A stretch of DNA of 64,000 nt. Source: Novacetimonas maltaceti (GTDB lineage: Bacteria; Pseudomonadota; Alphaproteobacteria; Acetobacterales; Acetobacteraceae). This document shows positions 44,863 through 56,740 of this stretch, in pieces (position 1 is the stretch's first letter; each line of letters starts with the position of its first letter). A program made the translations under genes and the position numbers. The stretch is from contig NZ_POTC01000004.1 in assembly GCF_002906255.1 (NCBI RefSeq), positions 1 through 64,000 of the forward strand. The letters are read 5' to 3'. The notes below the pieces were generated by a model that worked only from the letters and a program-made list of their open reading frames with translations, had not been told where the DNA came from and ran no database searches.

Positions 44863-46158
44863 ATGAACAACATTCCACAAGCCGACAGGGACGCCTGGCG
44901 CGTCCTGCAGCGTTACAAATGGTCGGCAACCGGGCTGTTGGTCGGGATGGCGGGCCTGACGGTCGCGGGCTATGCCCTGCCGGCATCGGGGGTGATGGCC
45001 GACCATGCGTGGCTGGATGTCCTGCGCTCCGGGGCGAAGGCGGGGGTGGTCGGCGGGCTTGCGGACTGGTTCGCGGTCACGGCCCTGTTCCGCCGCCCCA
45101 TGGGCCTGCCCATCCCGCATACCGCCATCCTGCCCGCGCAGCAGGAACGCCTGGCGCAGGCGCTCGGGCGGTTCGTCTCCACCAACGTGTTTACCGAACA
45201 GGACGTGGCAAAGGCGATGCAGCGCATCGACCTGCCCAGCGTGATTGGCGACATCCTGCGCGATCCCGAAACCGTGTCCACCGTGAACCGCGCGGTCATC
45301 GGCGCGGTGCCGCACATGCTGGACCGGCTGGAGGACGGGCGGGCCAGCAACGCGATCTCCCGCCTGGTGCCCAGCCTGCTGGGGGGGGAGGAAATCGCCC
45401 CGATCATGATCCGCAGCATGCGCGCCCTGGTCGACGGGGACCGCCACCAGGAGGTGCTGTCCTTCCTGCTCATGCGGCTCAAGGACGGGCTGAAGTCCAA
45501 GGAGCAGTCGCTGCGCCAGATGATCGAGGAGCGCGTGCGCGAACAGGGCGGGCGCATCCTTGGCTGGGCCATCGGCGGGTCCATCGCCACCAAGGTCCTG
45601 ACCGCCGCGAGCGAGGAGCTTGACCGGATCGACCCGCAGAATTCCGAACTGCGCGAAGGCTTCACCACCTGGGTCCGCGCGGAAATCGACCGGATCGAGC
45701 AGGACCCCGAACGCCGCCGCGACCTGAGCGGCACGATCAAGGGGGTCCTGTCGCACGACAGCATCCGTGGATGGAGCGGCGATATCTGGCACCGCCTGCG
45801 GCAGGTGATCGAAAGCGACATCGCAAAGGGGGAGGAAGGGTGGACCGCGTCGATCGTGCGCGATGCGCTGCACCGCCTGTCGGAGCAGATGTACCACGAC
45901 GCGCCGATGCGCCAGCGCGTCAATGACGCGGCCCAGCGCATGGTCAACAGCAGCCTGCCGTTCCTGCGCGACAGCATGTCACGTTTTATTGCTTCGGTCG
46001 TTGCCGGGTGGGACGCGAACGCCCTGAGCGACCGGCTCGAACTGCGTGTGGGGCGCGATCTCCAGTATGTACGCTTCAACGGGACGCTGGTCGGGTTTCT
46101 GGCCGGATGTGGCCTGTCCGTGCTACTTCAGCTTATATTCGGCACCGGCATCGGATAG
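44863..46158 (+). CDS. DUF445-family membrane protein
   Basis: A 431-residue protein of the DUF445 (YjiN/YheB-like) family, function unknown. A hydrophobic segment near residues 20-40 ('SATGLLVGMAGLTVAGYAL') and one at the very C-terminus ('LVGFLAGCGLSVLLQLIF') bracket a long helical soluble region. 'GLADWFAVTALFRRPMGLPIPHTAILP' (split) and 'LGRFVSTNVFT' are the family's conserved N-terminal motifs. ATG 44863 has AAAAGG upstream. Divergent from the PEPC-like gene; the suf regulator follows after 122 bp. Confidence 0.9.
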   Translation: MNNIPQADRDAWRVLQRYKWSATGLLVGMAGLTVAGYALPASGVMADHAWLDVLRSGAKAGVVGGLADWFAVTALFRRPMGLPIPHTAILPAQQERLAQALGRFVSTNVFTEQDVAKAMQRIDLPSVIGDILRDPETVSTVNRAVIGAVPHMLDRLEDGRASNAISRLVPSLLGGEEIAPIMIRSMRALVDGDRHQEVLSFLLMRLKDGLKSKEQSLRQMIEERVREQGGRILGWAIGGSIATKVLTAASEELDRIDPQNSELREGFTTWVRAEIDRIEQDPERRRDLSGTIKGVLSHDSIRGWSGDIWHRLRQVIESDIAKGEEGWTASIVRDALHRLSEQMYHDAPMRQRVNDAAQRMVNSSLPFLRDSMSRFIASVVAGWDANALSDRLELRVGRDLQYVRFNGTLVGFLAGCGLSVLLQLIFGTGIG

Positions 46159-46216
46159 GAAAGCATCATGATGTGGCAAATGAACTTGACGAACCGCGAC
46201 AGGTGTCTCATCTGGA

Positions 46217-46231
46217 ACTGAGTAAATCAGT
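46217..46231. promoter_or_regulatory. Small palindrome before the suf regulator, possible operator
   Basis: ACTGA-GTAAA-TCAGT is a 5-bp inverted repeat 50 bp before the Rrf2 gene start. Rrf2 regulators of Fe-S operons are commonly autoregulated from such AT-containing palindromes. Matching to a known consensus was not possible. Confidence 0.3.
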
Positions 46232-46280
46232 ACCAGTCTGGTCCATTTAGTGTTGGACGTGGCGGGTACGGGAGAGCAGA

Positions 46281-46739
46281 ATGCTGAAACTTTCAAAACT
46301 GACCGATTACGCCGTCGTGGCCCTGGTCCGTCTTGGACAGAAAGAGGACGTGACGACCTCTCCCGTGCTGTCGCGCTCCACCGGCATCCCGGAACCGACC
46401 ATCGCCAAGGTGCTCAAGGTGCTGGCCGCGCAGGGGATCGTCATTTCGCAGCGTGGCGCGCGCGGGGGCTACCGCCTTGCGCGCCCACTGTCGGAGATTT
46501 CGGTCGCGGCCGTGATCCAGGCGATCGACGGGCCGATTTCCCTGACGACCTGCGTCGATGGCGGGGAATGCGATGCGCGTTCGAAATGCGGGCTGGTGGG
46601 ACAGTGGGATGCGGTCAACGGCGCGATCCTGCAGGCGCTGTCGTCCATTTCATTGTCCGACATGCAGAACCATACAGTGACATCCCGGCGAGGCCCCGAT
46701 GCCCCGTCCGCGGCCCTCGGCCCCCTGGCCACGGCCTGA
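46281..46739 (+). CDS. Rrf2-family regulator of the suf operon (IscR-like)
   Basis: A 152-residue Rrf2 protein. The winged helix covers about 1-75 ('LSKLTDYAVVALVRL', 'TGIPEPTIAKVLKVLAAQGIV', 'RGARGGYRLARP'). Three cysteines spaced C-x5-C-x5-C in 'CVDGGECDARSKCG' match the cluster-binding pattern of IscR, so it probably senses Fe-S status with a bound cluster. It is the first gene of the suf locus, 17 bp before sufB, and likely represses the operon including itself. Confidence 0.94.
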   Translation: MLKLSKLTDYAVVALVRLGQKEDVTTSPVLSRSTGIPEPTIAKVLKVLAAQGIVISQRGARGGYRLARPLSEISVAAVIQAIDGPISLTTCVDGGECDARSKCGLVGQWDAVNGAILQALSSISLSDMQNHTVTSRRGPDAPSAALGPLATA

Positions 46740-46756
46740 AGGAGGAGTGAAGACAC

Positions 46757-48247
<1,491 letters not shown>

Positions 48248-48262
48248 ACAGGGATTAGAGAC

Positions 48263-49036
48263 GTGAGTAACGAATTTGTAAGGATCGACGGCCTGTGCGC
48301 CCGTATTTCGGATGCCGGGACGCCCAAGGAAATCCTGCGCGGTGTCGATCTGGAAATCCCCGCGGGCGAGGTCCATGCCATCATGGGGCCGAACGGGTCG
48401 GGCAAGTCCACCCTGTCCTATGTCCTCGCCGGGCGGGAGGATTACGAGGTCACGGGCGGGAGCGCGTCGTTCAAGGGACAGGACCTGCTGGCGCTGGAGC
48501 CGGAGGAGCGCGCGGCCCTTGGCCTGTTCCTCGCGTTCCAGTCCCCGGTGGAGCTGCCGGGCGTGAACAACGCCAATTTCCTGCGCACCGCCGTCAACGC
48601 CGTGCGCCGCGCCCGCGGGCAGGAGGAGCTTGACGCGGTCGGCTTCCTCAAGGCCGTGCGCAAGGAGACGAAGCACCTGTCCATGTCCGACGACATGCTC
48701 AAGCGCAACGTCAATGTCGGCTTCTCCGGCGGGGAGAAGAAGCGCAACGAGGTGCTGCAGATGCGCATGCTCCAGCCGTCCTTCGCCATCCTTGACGAAA
48801 CCGACAGCGGGCTGGACATCGACGCGCTGCGCATCGTGGCCGAGGGCGTGAATTCCCTGCGTTCGCCCGATTTCTCGGCGCTTGTCATCACCCATCACCA
48901 GCGCCTGCTCGACTACATCGTGCCGGACCGCATCCACGTCATGGCCAAGGGGCGCATCATCCACAGCGGCGGCCCCGAACTGGCCCGCGAACTGGAGGCC
49001 CAGGGTTACGCCAAGTTCCTTGCGGAGGCGGCGTGA
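48263..49036 (+). CDS. sufC: Fe-S cluster assembly ATPase SufC
   Basis: A 257-residue ABC-type soluble ATPase of the SufBC2D complex. Walker A 'GPNGSGKSTLSYVLAG', Q-loop 'FLAFQSPVELPGV', signature 'FSGGEKKRNEVLQM', Walker B 'FAILDETDSGLDIDAL' and His 'VITHHQRLLDYI' match SufC exactly in style. Start is GTG 48263, with GGGATTAGAG upstream. The stop overlaps the sufD GTG. Confidence 0.97.
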   Translation: MSNEFVRIDGLCARISDAGTPKEILRGVDLEIPAGEVHAIMGPNGSGKSTLSYVLAGREDYEVTGGSASFKGQDLLALEPEERAALGLFLAFQSPVELPGVNNANFLRTAVNAVRRARGQEELDAVGFLKAVRKETKHLSMSDDMLKRNVNVGFSGGEKKRNEVLQMRMLQPSFAILDETDSGLDIDALRIVAEGVNSLRSPDFSALVITHHQRLLDYIVPDRIHVMAKGRIIHSGGPELARELEAQGYAKFLAEAA

Positions 49037-50304
49037 ACGCCATCGCCCCGGTCGGGATCAGTGCCAGCGCCTTCCTCGGCCGGGGAAAAGGGGACCTGCC
49101 CGAACGCCATGCGGCGGCGGCGTTCCTGACGCAGGCGGGCCTGCCGCGCGCGGGCGTGGAGGCATGGAAATACACCTCGCTTCGCACGCTGGCGGACGTG
49201 CCGTTCGCAGCACCGCCTGCGCAGGTGGATGCGGCAGAGGTCGCGCGCCTGCTGGCGACGGTGGAAACCGTCTCCGGCCTTGGCGCGGGGACAGCGCGCA
49301 TCGTGCTGGTCAACGGGCGGCCTGATACGGCGCTGTCGCGGCTGCCGCAGGGCGTGCGGGTGGAGGCGTTCGCCGCCCATCCCGCCTTTGCCGACTGGAT
49401 CGACCCGTGTGGCGACGTGGGCACCGCGCTCAACACCGTCATGGCGGAAGATGGCGCGGTCATCCATGTGGATGCAGGCGTGGATGCTGGCGCTCTGCTG
49501 CTGGTCAGCATCGGGGTCGGCACGGAAGGGACGCCCATTTCCTTTCATCCGCGCCATCGCATCTCCCTTGGCGCGGGCGCGCGCCTTGCGGTGCTGGAGG
49601 CGGCGACCGGGGTTGGCCATTACCTGCACAACCCGGTGTTCGAGGTGCAGGTGGCCGATGGCGCGCGCCTGACCCATGCCCGCCTGCAGGCCGAGGGGCA
49701 GGAGGCGTCGCAGATTGCCGTGACCCATGCGCAGGTGGCGTCCGACGGGCTGTATGACAGTTTCAACCTGACGCTTGGCGCGGCGCTGAGCCGGCATGAG
49801 GTGCATGCCGCCCTGCTGGGTGAGCGGGCCTGCGTGCATGTCAACGGCGCGCAACTGCTGTCCGGCCGGCAGCATGGCGACCTGAGCAGCGTCATCACCC
49901 ATGCGGCGCCGAACTGCGTGTCACGCCAGACGGTCAAGAACGTGCTGGCGGACCATGCGCGCGGCGTGTTTCAGGGCAAGATCCATGTGGAGCGCATCGC
50001 CCAGAAGACCGATGGCTACCAGATGAACCAGGCGCTCCTGCTTTCGGACACGGCGGAAATCGATGCCAAGCCCGAGCTTGAGATCTATGCCGATGACGTC
50101 AAGTGCAGCCATGGCGCGACGGTTGGCGCGATCGATCCGGACCAGCTTTTCTACCTGCGCAGCCGTGGCATCGCGCTGGCGGATGCGCGGTCGATGCTGA
50201 TCCGCGCCTTCCTGCATGACGTGGTGCATCTGCTGGAGGATACGCGCCTGCGCGACAGCCTCGACCTTGCGGTCGAGGCATGGTGGAACCAGAGGAACGC
50301 GTGA
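49033..50304 (+). CDS. sufD: Fe-S cluster assembly protein SufD
   Basis: A 423-residue SufD, partner of SufB. The N-terminal part is variable and the C-terminal beta-helix core holds 'HGDLSSVITHAAPNCVSRQTVKNVLA' (split) and 'GVFQGKIHVERIAQKTDGYQ', with the conserved His in 'VKCSHGATVGAID'. Starts with GTG 49033 overlapping sufC (GTGA) with GGAGG just upstream; its own stop overlaps the sufS ATG. Confidence 0.95.
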   Translation: MNAIAPVGISASAFLGRGKGDLPERHAAAAFLTQAGLPRAGVEAWKYTSLRTLADVPFAAPPAQVDAAEVARLLATVETVSGLGAGTARIVLVNGRPDTALSRLPQGVRVEAFAAHPAFADWIDPCGDVGTALNTVMAEDGAVIHVDAGVDAGALLLVSIGVGTEGTPISFHPRHRISLGAGARLAVLEAATGVGHYLHNPVFEVQVADGARLTHARLQAEGQEASQIAVTHAQVASDGLYDSFNLTLGAALSRHEVHAALLGERACVHVNGAQLLSGRQHGDLSSVITHAAPNCVSRQTVKNVLADHARGVFQGKIHVERIAQKTDGYQMNQALLLSDTAEIDAKPELEIYADDVKCSHGATVGAIDPDQLFYLRSRGIALADARSMLIRAFLHDVVHLLEDTRLRDSLDLAVEAWWNQRNA

Positions 50305-51554
50305 TGGACAGGACCCTCGTACAGACGGTGGACCCGGCGGATGCCCTGCGGCACCTGCGGGCCGATTTCCCCATCCTGTCGCAGCAGGTGCATGGCAAGC
50401 CGCTCGTCTTCCTCGACAGTGCGGCATCGGCGCAGAAGCCGCGCCAGGTCATCGATGCGATGGCCGACACGATGCGCACGCAGTATGCGAACATCCATCG
50501 TGGCCTGTACTGGATGAGCGAACGCACGACCGAGGCGTACGAGGCCGTCCGTGACCAGGTCGCGGCCTTCATCAATGCCCTGGGGCGCGAGGAAATCGTG
50601 TTTACCCGCAACAGCACGGAGGCCATCAACCTCGTCGCGCAGTCCTATGGCTCGCTGCTGAAGCCGGGGCAGGTGGTCGTGATTTCCGAAATGGAGCATC
50701 ACGCCAACCTTGTCCCGTGGCAGATGCTGCGGGATCGCGCCGGGATCGAACTGCGCGTCGCCGCCGTGACCGACAGTGGCGAACTGGACATGGAGTCCCT
50801 GTCGCGCACGCTTGCCGATGGCAGGGTCGCGCTGGTGGCGATCACCCACATGTCCAACGTGCTGGGCACCATCACCGACGCGCGCGCCATTGCGGACATG
50901 GCGCATGCGGCGGGGGCGCGCGTGCTGTTCGATGGCAGCCAGCTTGCGGTGCACCGGCGCGTGGACGTGCAGGCGCTGGGGGCCGATTTCTATGTCGTGA
51001 CCGGGCACAAGCTGTACGGGCCGACCGGCATCGGCTTTTTGTGGGCGCGGCGTGAACTGCTGGAGGCGATGCCGCCCTTCATGGGGGGCGGGGACATGAT
51101 TTCCTCCGTTACGTTCGAGAAATCGACATGGGCCCCGGTCCCGCACAAGTTCGAGGCCGGAACGCCCGCCATCGTGGAGGTCATCGGCCTTGGCGCGGCG
51201 CTGTCCTATATCGACGCCATCGGGTTCGAGGCGATCGGCGCGCATGAGGCCGCGCTGACGGACCATGCGCTGGGGCGTCTTGCGGATGTTACGGGCCTGA
51301 ACCTTGTCGGTACGGCGCGCGAACGGGGTGGCGTCATTTCCTTTACGATGGATGACGTCCATCCTCATGACATTGCGACGCTGCTGGACCGTAACGGGAT
51401 CGCCGTGCGGGCGGGTCATCACTGTGCCGAACCGCTGATGCGCCGGATGGGGCTGAGTGCCACGGCGCGGGCGAGCTTCGGGATATATACCACGCGGGAG
51501 GAAATCGATTTCCTTGCGCAGACCCTTGAACAGATTCGCAAGTTCTTTGTGTGA
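50304..51554 (+). CDS. sufS: Cysteine desulfurase SufS
   Basis: A 416-residue PLP enzyme that takes sulfur from cysteine. 'LDSAASAQKPRQVIDAM', 'NIHRGLYWMSERTTEAYE' and 'EIVFTRNSTEAINLVAQSYG' are group II desulfurase features; the PLP Lys is in 'VVTGHKLYGPTG' and the sulfur-carrying Cys is in 'RAGHHCAEPLM'. ATG 50304 overlaps the sufD stop with AGAGGAACG upstream. The adjacent SufU rather than SufE is its likely sulfur acceptor. Confidence 0.97.
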   Translation: MDRTLVQTVDPADALRHLRADFPILSQQVHGKPLVFLDSAASAQKPRQVIDAMADTMRTQYANIHRGLYWMSERTTEAYEAVRDQVAAFINALGREEIVFTRNSTEAINLVAQSYGSLLKPGQVVVISEMEHHANLVPWQMLRDRAGIELRVAAVTDSGELDMESLSRTLADGRVALVAITHMSNVLGTITDARAIADMAHAAGARVLFDGSQLAVHRRVDVQALGADFYVVTGHKLYGPTGIGFLWARRELLEAMPPFMGGGDMISSVTFEKSTWAPVPHKFEAGTPAIVEVIGLGAALSYIDAIGFEAIGAHEAALTDHALGRLADVTGLNLVGTARERGGVISFTMDDVHPHDIATLLDRNGIAVRAGHHCAEPLMRRMGLSATARASFGIYTTREEIDFLAQTLEQIRKFFV

Positions 51555-51578
51555 GGGTGCGATGGGGCCGGGGGTTCA

Positions 51579-52007
51579 ATGACGCAGGGGGATCTTTACC
51601 GTCGTCTGGTTGTCGAACGTGCCCGCGCGCCCATGTTTGGTGGGCAGGTGGCGGATGCGCAGGCGCAGGGCGAGGGGACGAACCCGCTCTGTGGCGACCG
51701 TGTGCGCCTGACGGCGTCCATGACGCCGGAGGGACGCATTGCCGCCGTGCGCCATGAAACCCGTGGTTGCGCCATCTGCGCGGCGTCGGCGGACCTGATG
51801 GCCGAACATGTTACCGGGCATGATGCCGCACAGGTGGCGGAACTGGGCACCGTGTTCGAGACCATGCTGAAGACCGGGGAGCCTGCCGAAGGGGCAGGGG
51901 ACCTCGCGGTATTTGCTCCCCTGCACCAGCATCGTTCGCGCATCCGCTGCGCGACCCTGCCGTGGACCGCACTGACCGCCATGCTGAATGATTTGAAAGA
52001 CAGGTAA
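51579..52007 (+). CDS. sufU: SufU-type iron-sulfur scaffold/sulfurtransferase
   Basis: A 142-residue SufU/IscU-family protein. Three conserved Cys are seen: 'NPLCGDRVRL', 'GCAICAASADLM' and 'RIRCATLPW', with the Asp after the first Cys. In SufU these residues plus Asp bind zinc and receive sulfur from SufS. It sits 24 bp after sufS, replacing sufE in this operon. Confidence 0.93.
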   Translation: MTQGDLYRRLVVERARAPMFGGQVADAQAQGEGTNPLCGDRVRLTASMTPEGRIAAVRHETRGCAICAASADLMAEHVTGHDAAQVAELGTVFETMLKTGEPAEGAGDLAVFAPLHQHRSRIRCATLPWTALTAMLNDLKDR

Positions 52008-52013
52008 AGCGTC

Positions 52014-52481
52014 ATGGAAGTGAAATCCGACGATACGCGATCCGCCCCGCAACAGCAGGAGGCGAAGGAAGCGGCCTCTTTCTCCCTGGAGGAAGGGCAT
52101 GCCCCCGCGCAGGAGGGTGACGTCATGTCCGTCTGGACCCCTGATGGCGCGCAGCCTGTCGCCCCTGCCGCCGGTGGCATGGCGTCGGAAGACGCGGTGA
52201 TCGAGGCGATCGCGACGGTTTACGACCCGGAAATCCCGGTCAATATCTATGAACTGGGGCTGATTTACGCCATCGACCTGCATGATGACGGCACCGTCAA
52301 GATTGAAATGACGCTGACGGCCCCCAACTGTCCCAGTGCACAGGAACTTCCGGCACAGGTGAAGGAAGCGGTCGAAAAGATCGACAGGGTCAGCACCGCC
52401 ACGGTCGAGATCGTGTGGGAACCGCCATGGGACATGTCGCGCATGAGCGAGGATGCCCGCCTGACCCTGAACATGTTCTGA
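52014..52481 (+). CDS. sufT: SufT/MIP18-family Fe-S assembly protein (DUF59)
   Basis: A 155-residue protein: a variable acidic N-terminal 55 residues, then a DUF59 domain ('AIATVYDPEIPVNIYELGLIY', 'LTAPNCPSAQELP' with the conserved Cys, 'VEIVWEPPWDMSRMSEDARL'). SufT-type proteins aid maturation of Fe-S proteins under high demand. Six bases separate it from sufU, so they are co-translated. Confidence 0.93.
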   Translation: MEVKSDDTRSAPQQQEAKEAASFSLEEGHAPAQEGDVMSVWTPDGAQPVAPAAGGMASEDAVIEAIATVYDPEIPVNIYELGLIYAIDLHDDGTVKIEMTLTAPNCPSAQELPAQVKEAVEKIDRVSTATVEIVWEPPWDMSRMSEDARLTLNMF

Positions 52482-52499
52482 TCCACGGGGAATACAGCC

Positions 52500-52883
52500 A
52501 TGACAACGCATACCGATGCCGCAGCCTCCACCACGCCGCCCGCGCGCCGCGAACTGCCGCCGCTGATGACCCTGACGGAGCGTGCTGCAAAACGCCTTGC
52601 CTCGCTTTACGCCAATGCCCATGCCGGGCAGTTGCTGCGGATTTCCATTTCAACCAAGGGCTGTTCGGGCCATGCCTATGACATGTCCTTCGTGGAGGAG
52701 GCCGGGCCGGGGGACGAAGTGGTTCGCGACCATGGCGTGACCGTGCTGGTGGACCGCAAGGCGACGCTGTTCCTGATCGGTTCGGTGATGGATTATGAGG
52801 TCAAGCAGCTTGAATCCGGCTTCACCTTTTCCAATCCCAATGAAAAGGGCCGCTGTGGCTGCGGCGAAAGCTTCCACGTCTGA
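52500..52883 (+). CDS. sufA: A-type Fe-S carrier (SufA/IscA/HesB family)
   Basis: A 127-residue A-type carrier that hands clusters to apoproteins. The three invariant cysteines are present: 'STKGCSGHAYDM' and the C-terminal 'GRCGCGESFHV'. About 20 extra residues precede the domain. It is the last suf gene; repeat copy D follows 30 bp downstream and probably helps end transcription. Confidence 0.95.
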   Translation: MTTHTDAAASTTPPARRELPPLMTLTERAAKRLASLYANAHAGQLLRISISTKGCSGHAYDMSFVEEAGPGDEVVRDHGVTVLVDRKATLFLIGSVMDYEVKQLESGFTFSNPNEKGRCGCGESFHV

Positions 52884-52913
52884 ACAACCAGGCAAAGAAT
52901 CAAAGTTCCTGGG

Positions 52914-52979
52914 GCCGCCTTTTTCAAAAAGGCGGCGTTCTTTTTGAAGCTTTTTGAAAAAGCTTCACCAAAAACTTTT
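52914..52979. repeat. Dispersed palindromic repeat, copy D
   Basis: Two near-perfect palindromes in tandem: GCCGCCTTTTT-C-AAAAAGGCGGC (52914-52936) and GAAGCTTTTT-G-AAAAAGCTTC (52946-52966), then ACCAAAAACTTTT. The orientation is opposite to copies B and C and the same as copy A. It fills the gap between the convergent sufA and RNA-methyltransferase genes and could terminate both strands because each arm has T-runs. Confidence 0.92.
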
Positions 52980-52999
52980 ATCTGTCCGGGGTATCTTCC

Positions 53000-54265
53000 T
53001 TAGCGCCGGCGTGGCGGGGGCGGCCGGGTGAACAGGCAGACGCTCTCCACCTCGGTCGACCACAGGAACTGGTCGATCACCGTGACATGTTCCAGCCTGT
53101 ATCCCGCCTGCAGCAGGGCTGCCGCGTCACGACGCAGGGCCGTGGGATTGCAACTGACATAGATGACACGCAGCGGCCTGCCGTCGATGATCTGCTGTAG
53201 CTGCGCGCCTGCCCCGGCATGGGGCGGGTCAAGCACGACAGCGCCAGCCTTGGCAAGGACCGTTCCCATGACCGGCTGGCGGTTGAGGTCGTTATGGAAC
53301 GCCTGCACCCGCGTGCCACCACAGGCCTGTTTCAGGCAGGCGAACGCCGCCCAATCCCCTTCATAGGCCATGACTCGCGCCCGTTCCGCCAGGGCGAAGG
53401 ACAGCGTGCCGCATCCGGCATAAAGTTCGATGATGTCGCCCTTGATCCGCTTGGTGGGCAGGGCGTCCAGGACCGCCTGACGGATCGCGTCCTCCCCCGC
53501 GCGACTGGGCTGGAGGAAGGCACCCGGCGGCGGTGCGGTGCGCACGCCACAGAATTCGTGCCATACGCCTGCCGTCTGTGCCGCCGTTTCGGGGGTGTCA
53601 TGACTGCCATGGGGACGCCACGAAATCCGTGGGATGCGGTGCGTGCCCGCGAACTGCGCCAGAAGCCGCCGGTCATCGGGGCCAAGCGGCCCATCGGTGG
53701 CAAGCAGCAGGTCCGGCCCGCTGTCGAGCATGTTGATCTGCAGATCCCCCCCACGTCGCACCGCGGGCAGCGAATGCAGCATCTGCCGCAGCGGGGGAAG
53801 CAGCGCGAACAGTGCCGGTTCCAGCACATGGCATTGCGTCATGTCCACGACCGCGCCGCGTTTACGATGCAGTCCCAGCGCAATGGCCTGTCCCTCGCGG
53901 GCGAAGGTAAGGTCCACCCGTCGCCGGGTCATGGGGGCGCCCTGCCATGACGTGACAGGCACCGGGTCCGCATGACCTGCGGCATGCAGGGCACGCAGGA
54001 CCGTATCAGTCTTCCATCGCAGCGACAGGGGCAACGACATGTACTGGACGGAACACCCGCCACATTCCCCGAACAGGTCGCACACCGGTGCAACCCGGTC
54101 GGCGCTGGGATGGATGATGGTTTCCACCCGTGCCCTGCCATCGCCGGTCGGGAGGACGGTGACATCCTCTCCCGGCAGGGCGCCAGCCACGAACAGGGCC
54201 GCGCCATCAGGCAGGCGTGCAAGACCGTGCCCTTCCGCGCCAAGGGCATCGATATGAACCTGCAT
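53000..54265 (-). CDS. RumA/RlmD-type 23S rRNA (uracil-5-)-methyltransferase
   Basis: About 421 residues. An N-terminal TRAM domain ('MQVHIDALGAEGHGLARL') is followed by Fe-S cysteines in 'CDLFGECGGCSVQ' and 'MTQCHVLEP', a SAM domain ('IIELYAGCGTLSFALA', 'VVLDPPHAGAG') and the catalytic Cys in 'IYVSCNPTALRRDA'. It methylates a uridine of 23S rRNA, or tRNA in some relatives; which site is not deducible. The start is uncertain: ATG 54265 begins the TRAM domain, with TTG 54283 and GTG 54277 possible. 11-29 bp after the helicase gene, likely one operon. Confidence 0.92.
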   Translation of the reverse strand: MQVHIDALGAEGHGLARLPDGAALFVAGALPGEDVTVLPTGDGRARVETIIHPSADRVAPVCDLFGECGGCSVQYMSLPLSLRWKTDTVLRALHAAGHADPVPVTSWQGAPMTRRRVDLTFAREGQAIALGLHRKRGAVVDMTQCHVLEPALFALLPPLRQMLHSLPAVRRGGDLQINMLDSGPDLLLATDGPLGPDDRRLLAQFAGTHRIPRISWRPHGSHDTPETAAQTAGVWHEFCGVRTAPPPGAFLQPSRAGEDAIRQAVLDALPTKRIKGDIIELYAGCGTLSFALAERARVMAYEGDWAAFACLKQACGGTRVQAFHNDLNRQPVMGTVLAKAGAVVLDPPHAGAGAQLQQIIDGRPLRVIYVSCNPTALRRDAAALLQAGYRLEHVTVIDQFLWSTEVESVCLFTRPPPPRRR

Positions 54266-54294
54266 GATTTCAGACACGGGCAAAGTCTTTCGGG

Positions 54295-55857
<1,563 letters not shown>

Positions 55858-56068
55858 AATTCTCTCGAACGTGTCAGTGGTGAGGTCCCGTCCGGATTGC
55901 TACCATACCGCCTATCAGGTTACCGCGCCTGATCGCCTGCAGCAACGCAGGGGCCTGTGGACCAAGGGCGAATCCCTCGATTCCACACGTCCCCTGCCTA
56001 TCCGCATCCCGTATGAAAATCAAGGATGCCTGTGTGCCCGTGCATCAGTCACGGGCATTTTCATGGCT

Positions 56069-56521
56069 TCAGAACGGATGCGCCAGCGACGCGGCCACGA
56101 TGGTCAGCACGCCAAGGCCGATATTGATGAGGATCTGCGAGCGGATCGAATCGAACATCGACGGCTGCGGACGCAGCGCGCGGCGTGCCTTCTGGTAGGG
56201 GCCGAAATAGATCCGCGCGAAGATCAGCGCCATCATCAGGCCAAGCAGCTGCATCAGGTTGATCTGCCACCCGATGGTGGCGAAGCCCCCTTCGTGGAAA
56301 ATCATCAGCCAGCCCGTCACCAGCACCATCGGCATGGTGTGCCACACGATGCGGAAGAAGCGGTTGAGCGTCTGCAGGTGGACGGATGCGCGCGGGGTGG
56401 GGTCAAGCAGGCCGAGACTCGGCTTGAGGACGAACACGGCATAGATCATGCCGCCCAGCCATGCGGCCATGCCAAGAAGGTGAACGGCGAGCACAAGGCT
56501 CCAGACGATGGAGTGGGACAT
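56069..56521 (-). CDS. CopD-like four-helix membrane protein
   Basis: A 150-residue inner-membrane protein with four hydrophobic segments ('VWSLVLAVHLLGMAAWLGGM', 'IVWHTMPMVLVTGWLMIF', 'INLMQLLGLMMALIFARIYF', 'ILINIGLGVLTIVAASLA'). His residues near membrane borders ('AVHLLG', 'WHTMP', 'FHEGG') resemble CopD/DUF2269-type haem- or copper-associated proteins. The function is unproven. ATG 56521; the frame stays open far upstream over the opposite-strand gene but without meaning. Divergent from the NAD(P)HX repair gene. Confidence 0.8.
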   Translation of the reverse strand: MSHSIVWSLVLAVHLLGMAAWLGGMIYAVFVLKPSLGLLDPTPRASVHLQTLNRFFRIVWHTMPMVLVTGWLMIFHEGGFATIGWQINLMQLLGLMMALIFARIYFGPYQKARRALRPQPSMFDSIRSQILINIGLGVLTIVAASLAHPF

Positions 56522-56740
56522 GACGCCTCCGGTTTGGAAAACGATGGGGTGGGCGAATGCGTCTGTGGCATGGCGCCCATCGGGAAAGCATGGACGGTTG
56601 TTTCCCGATTCCGCGTTCATAATGCAAGATATTGCATGTCGCGGGCTGTATTTCCGGGCCGGATCACGGGTTGCCTCGCGCCCCGTGGTCCCGGCGCGCA
56701 TGCTTTTGCCCCATCCGTTGTGGTTCAGGGAGGACCGATC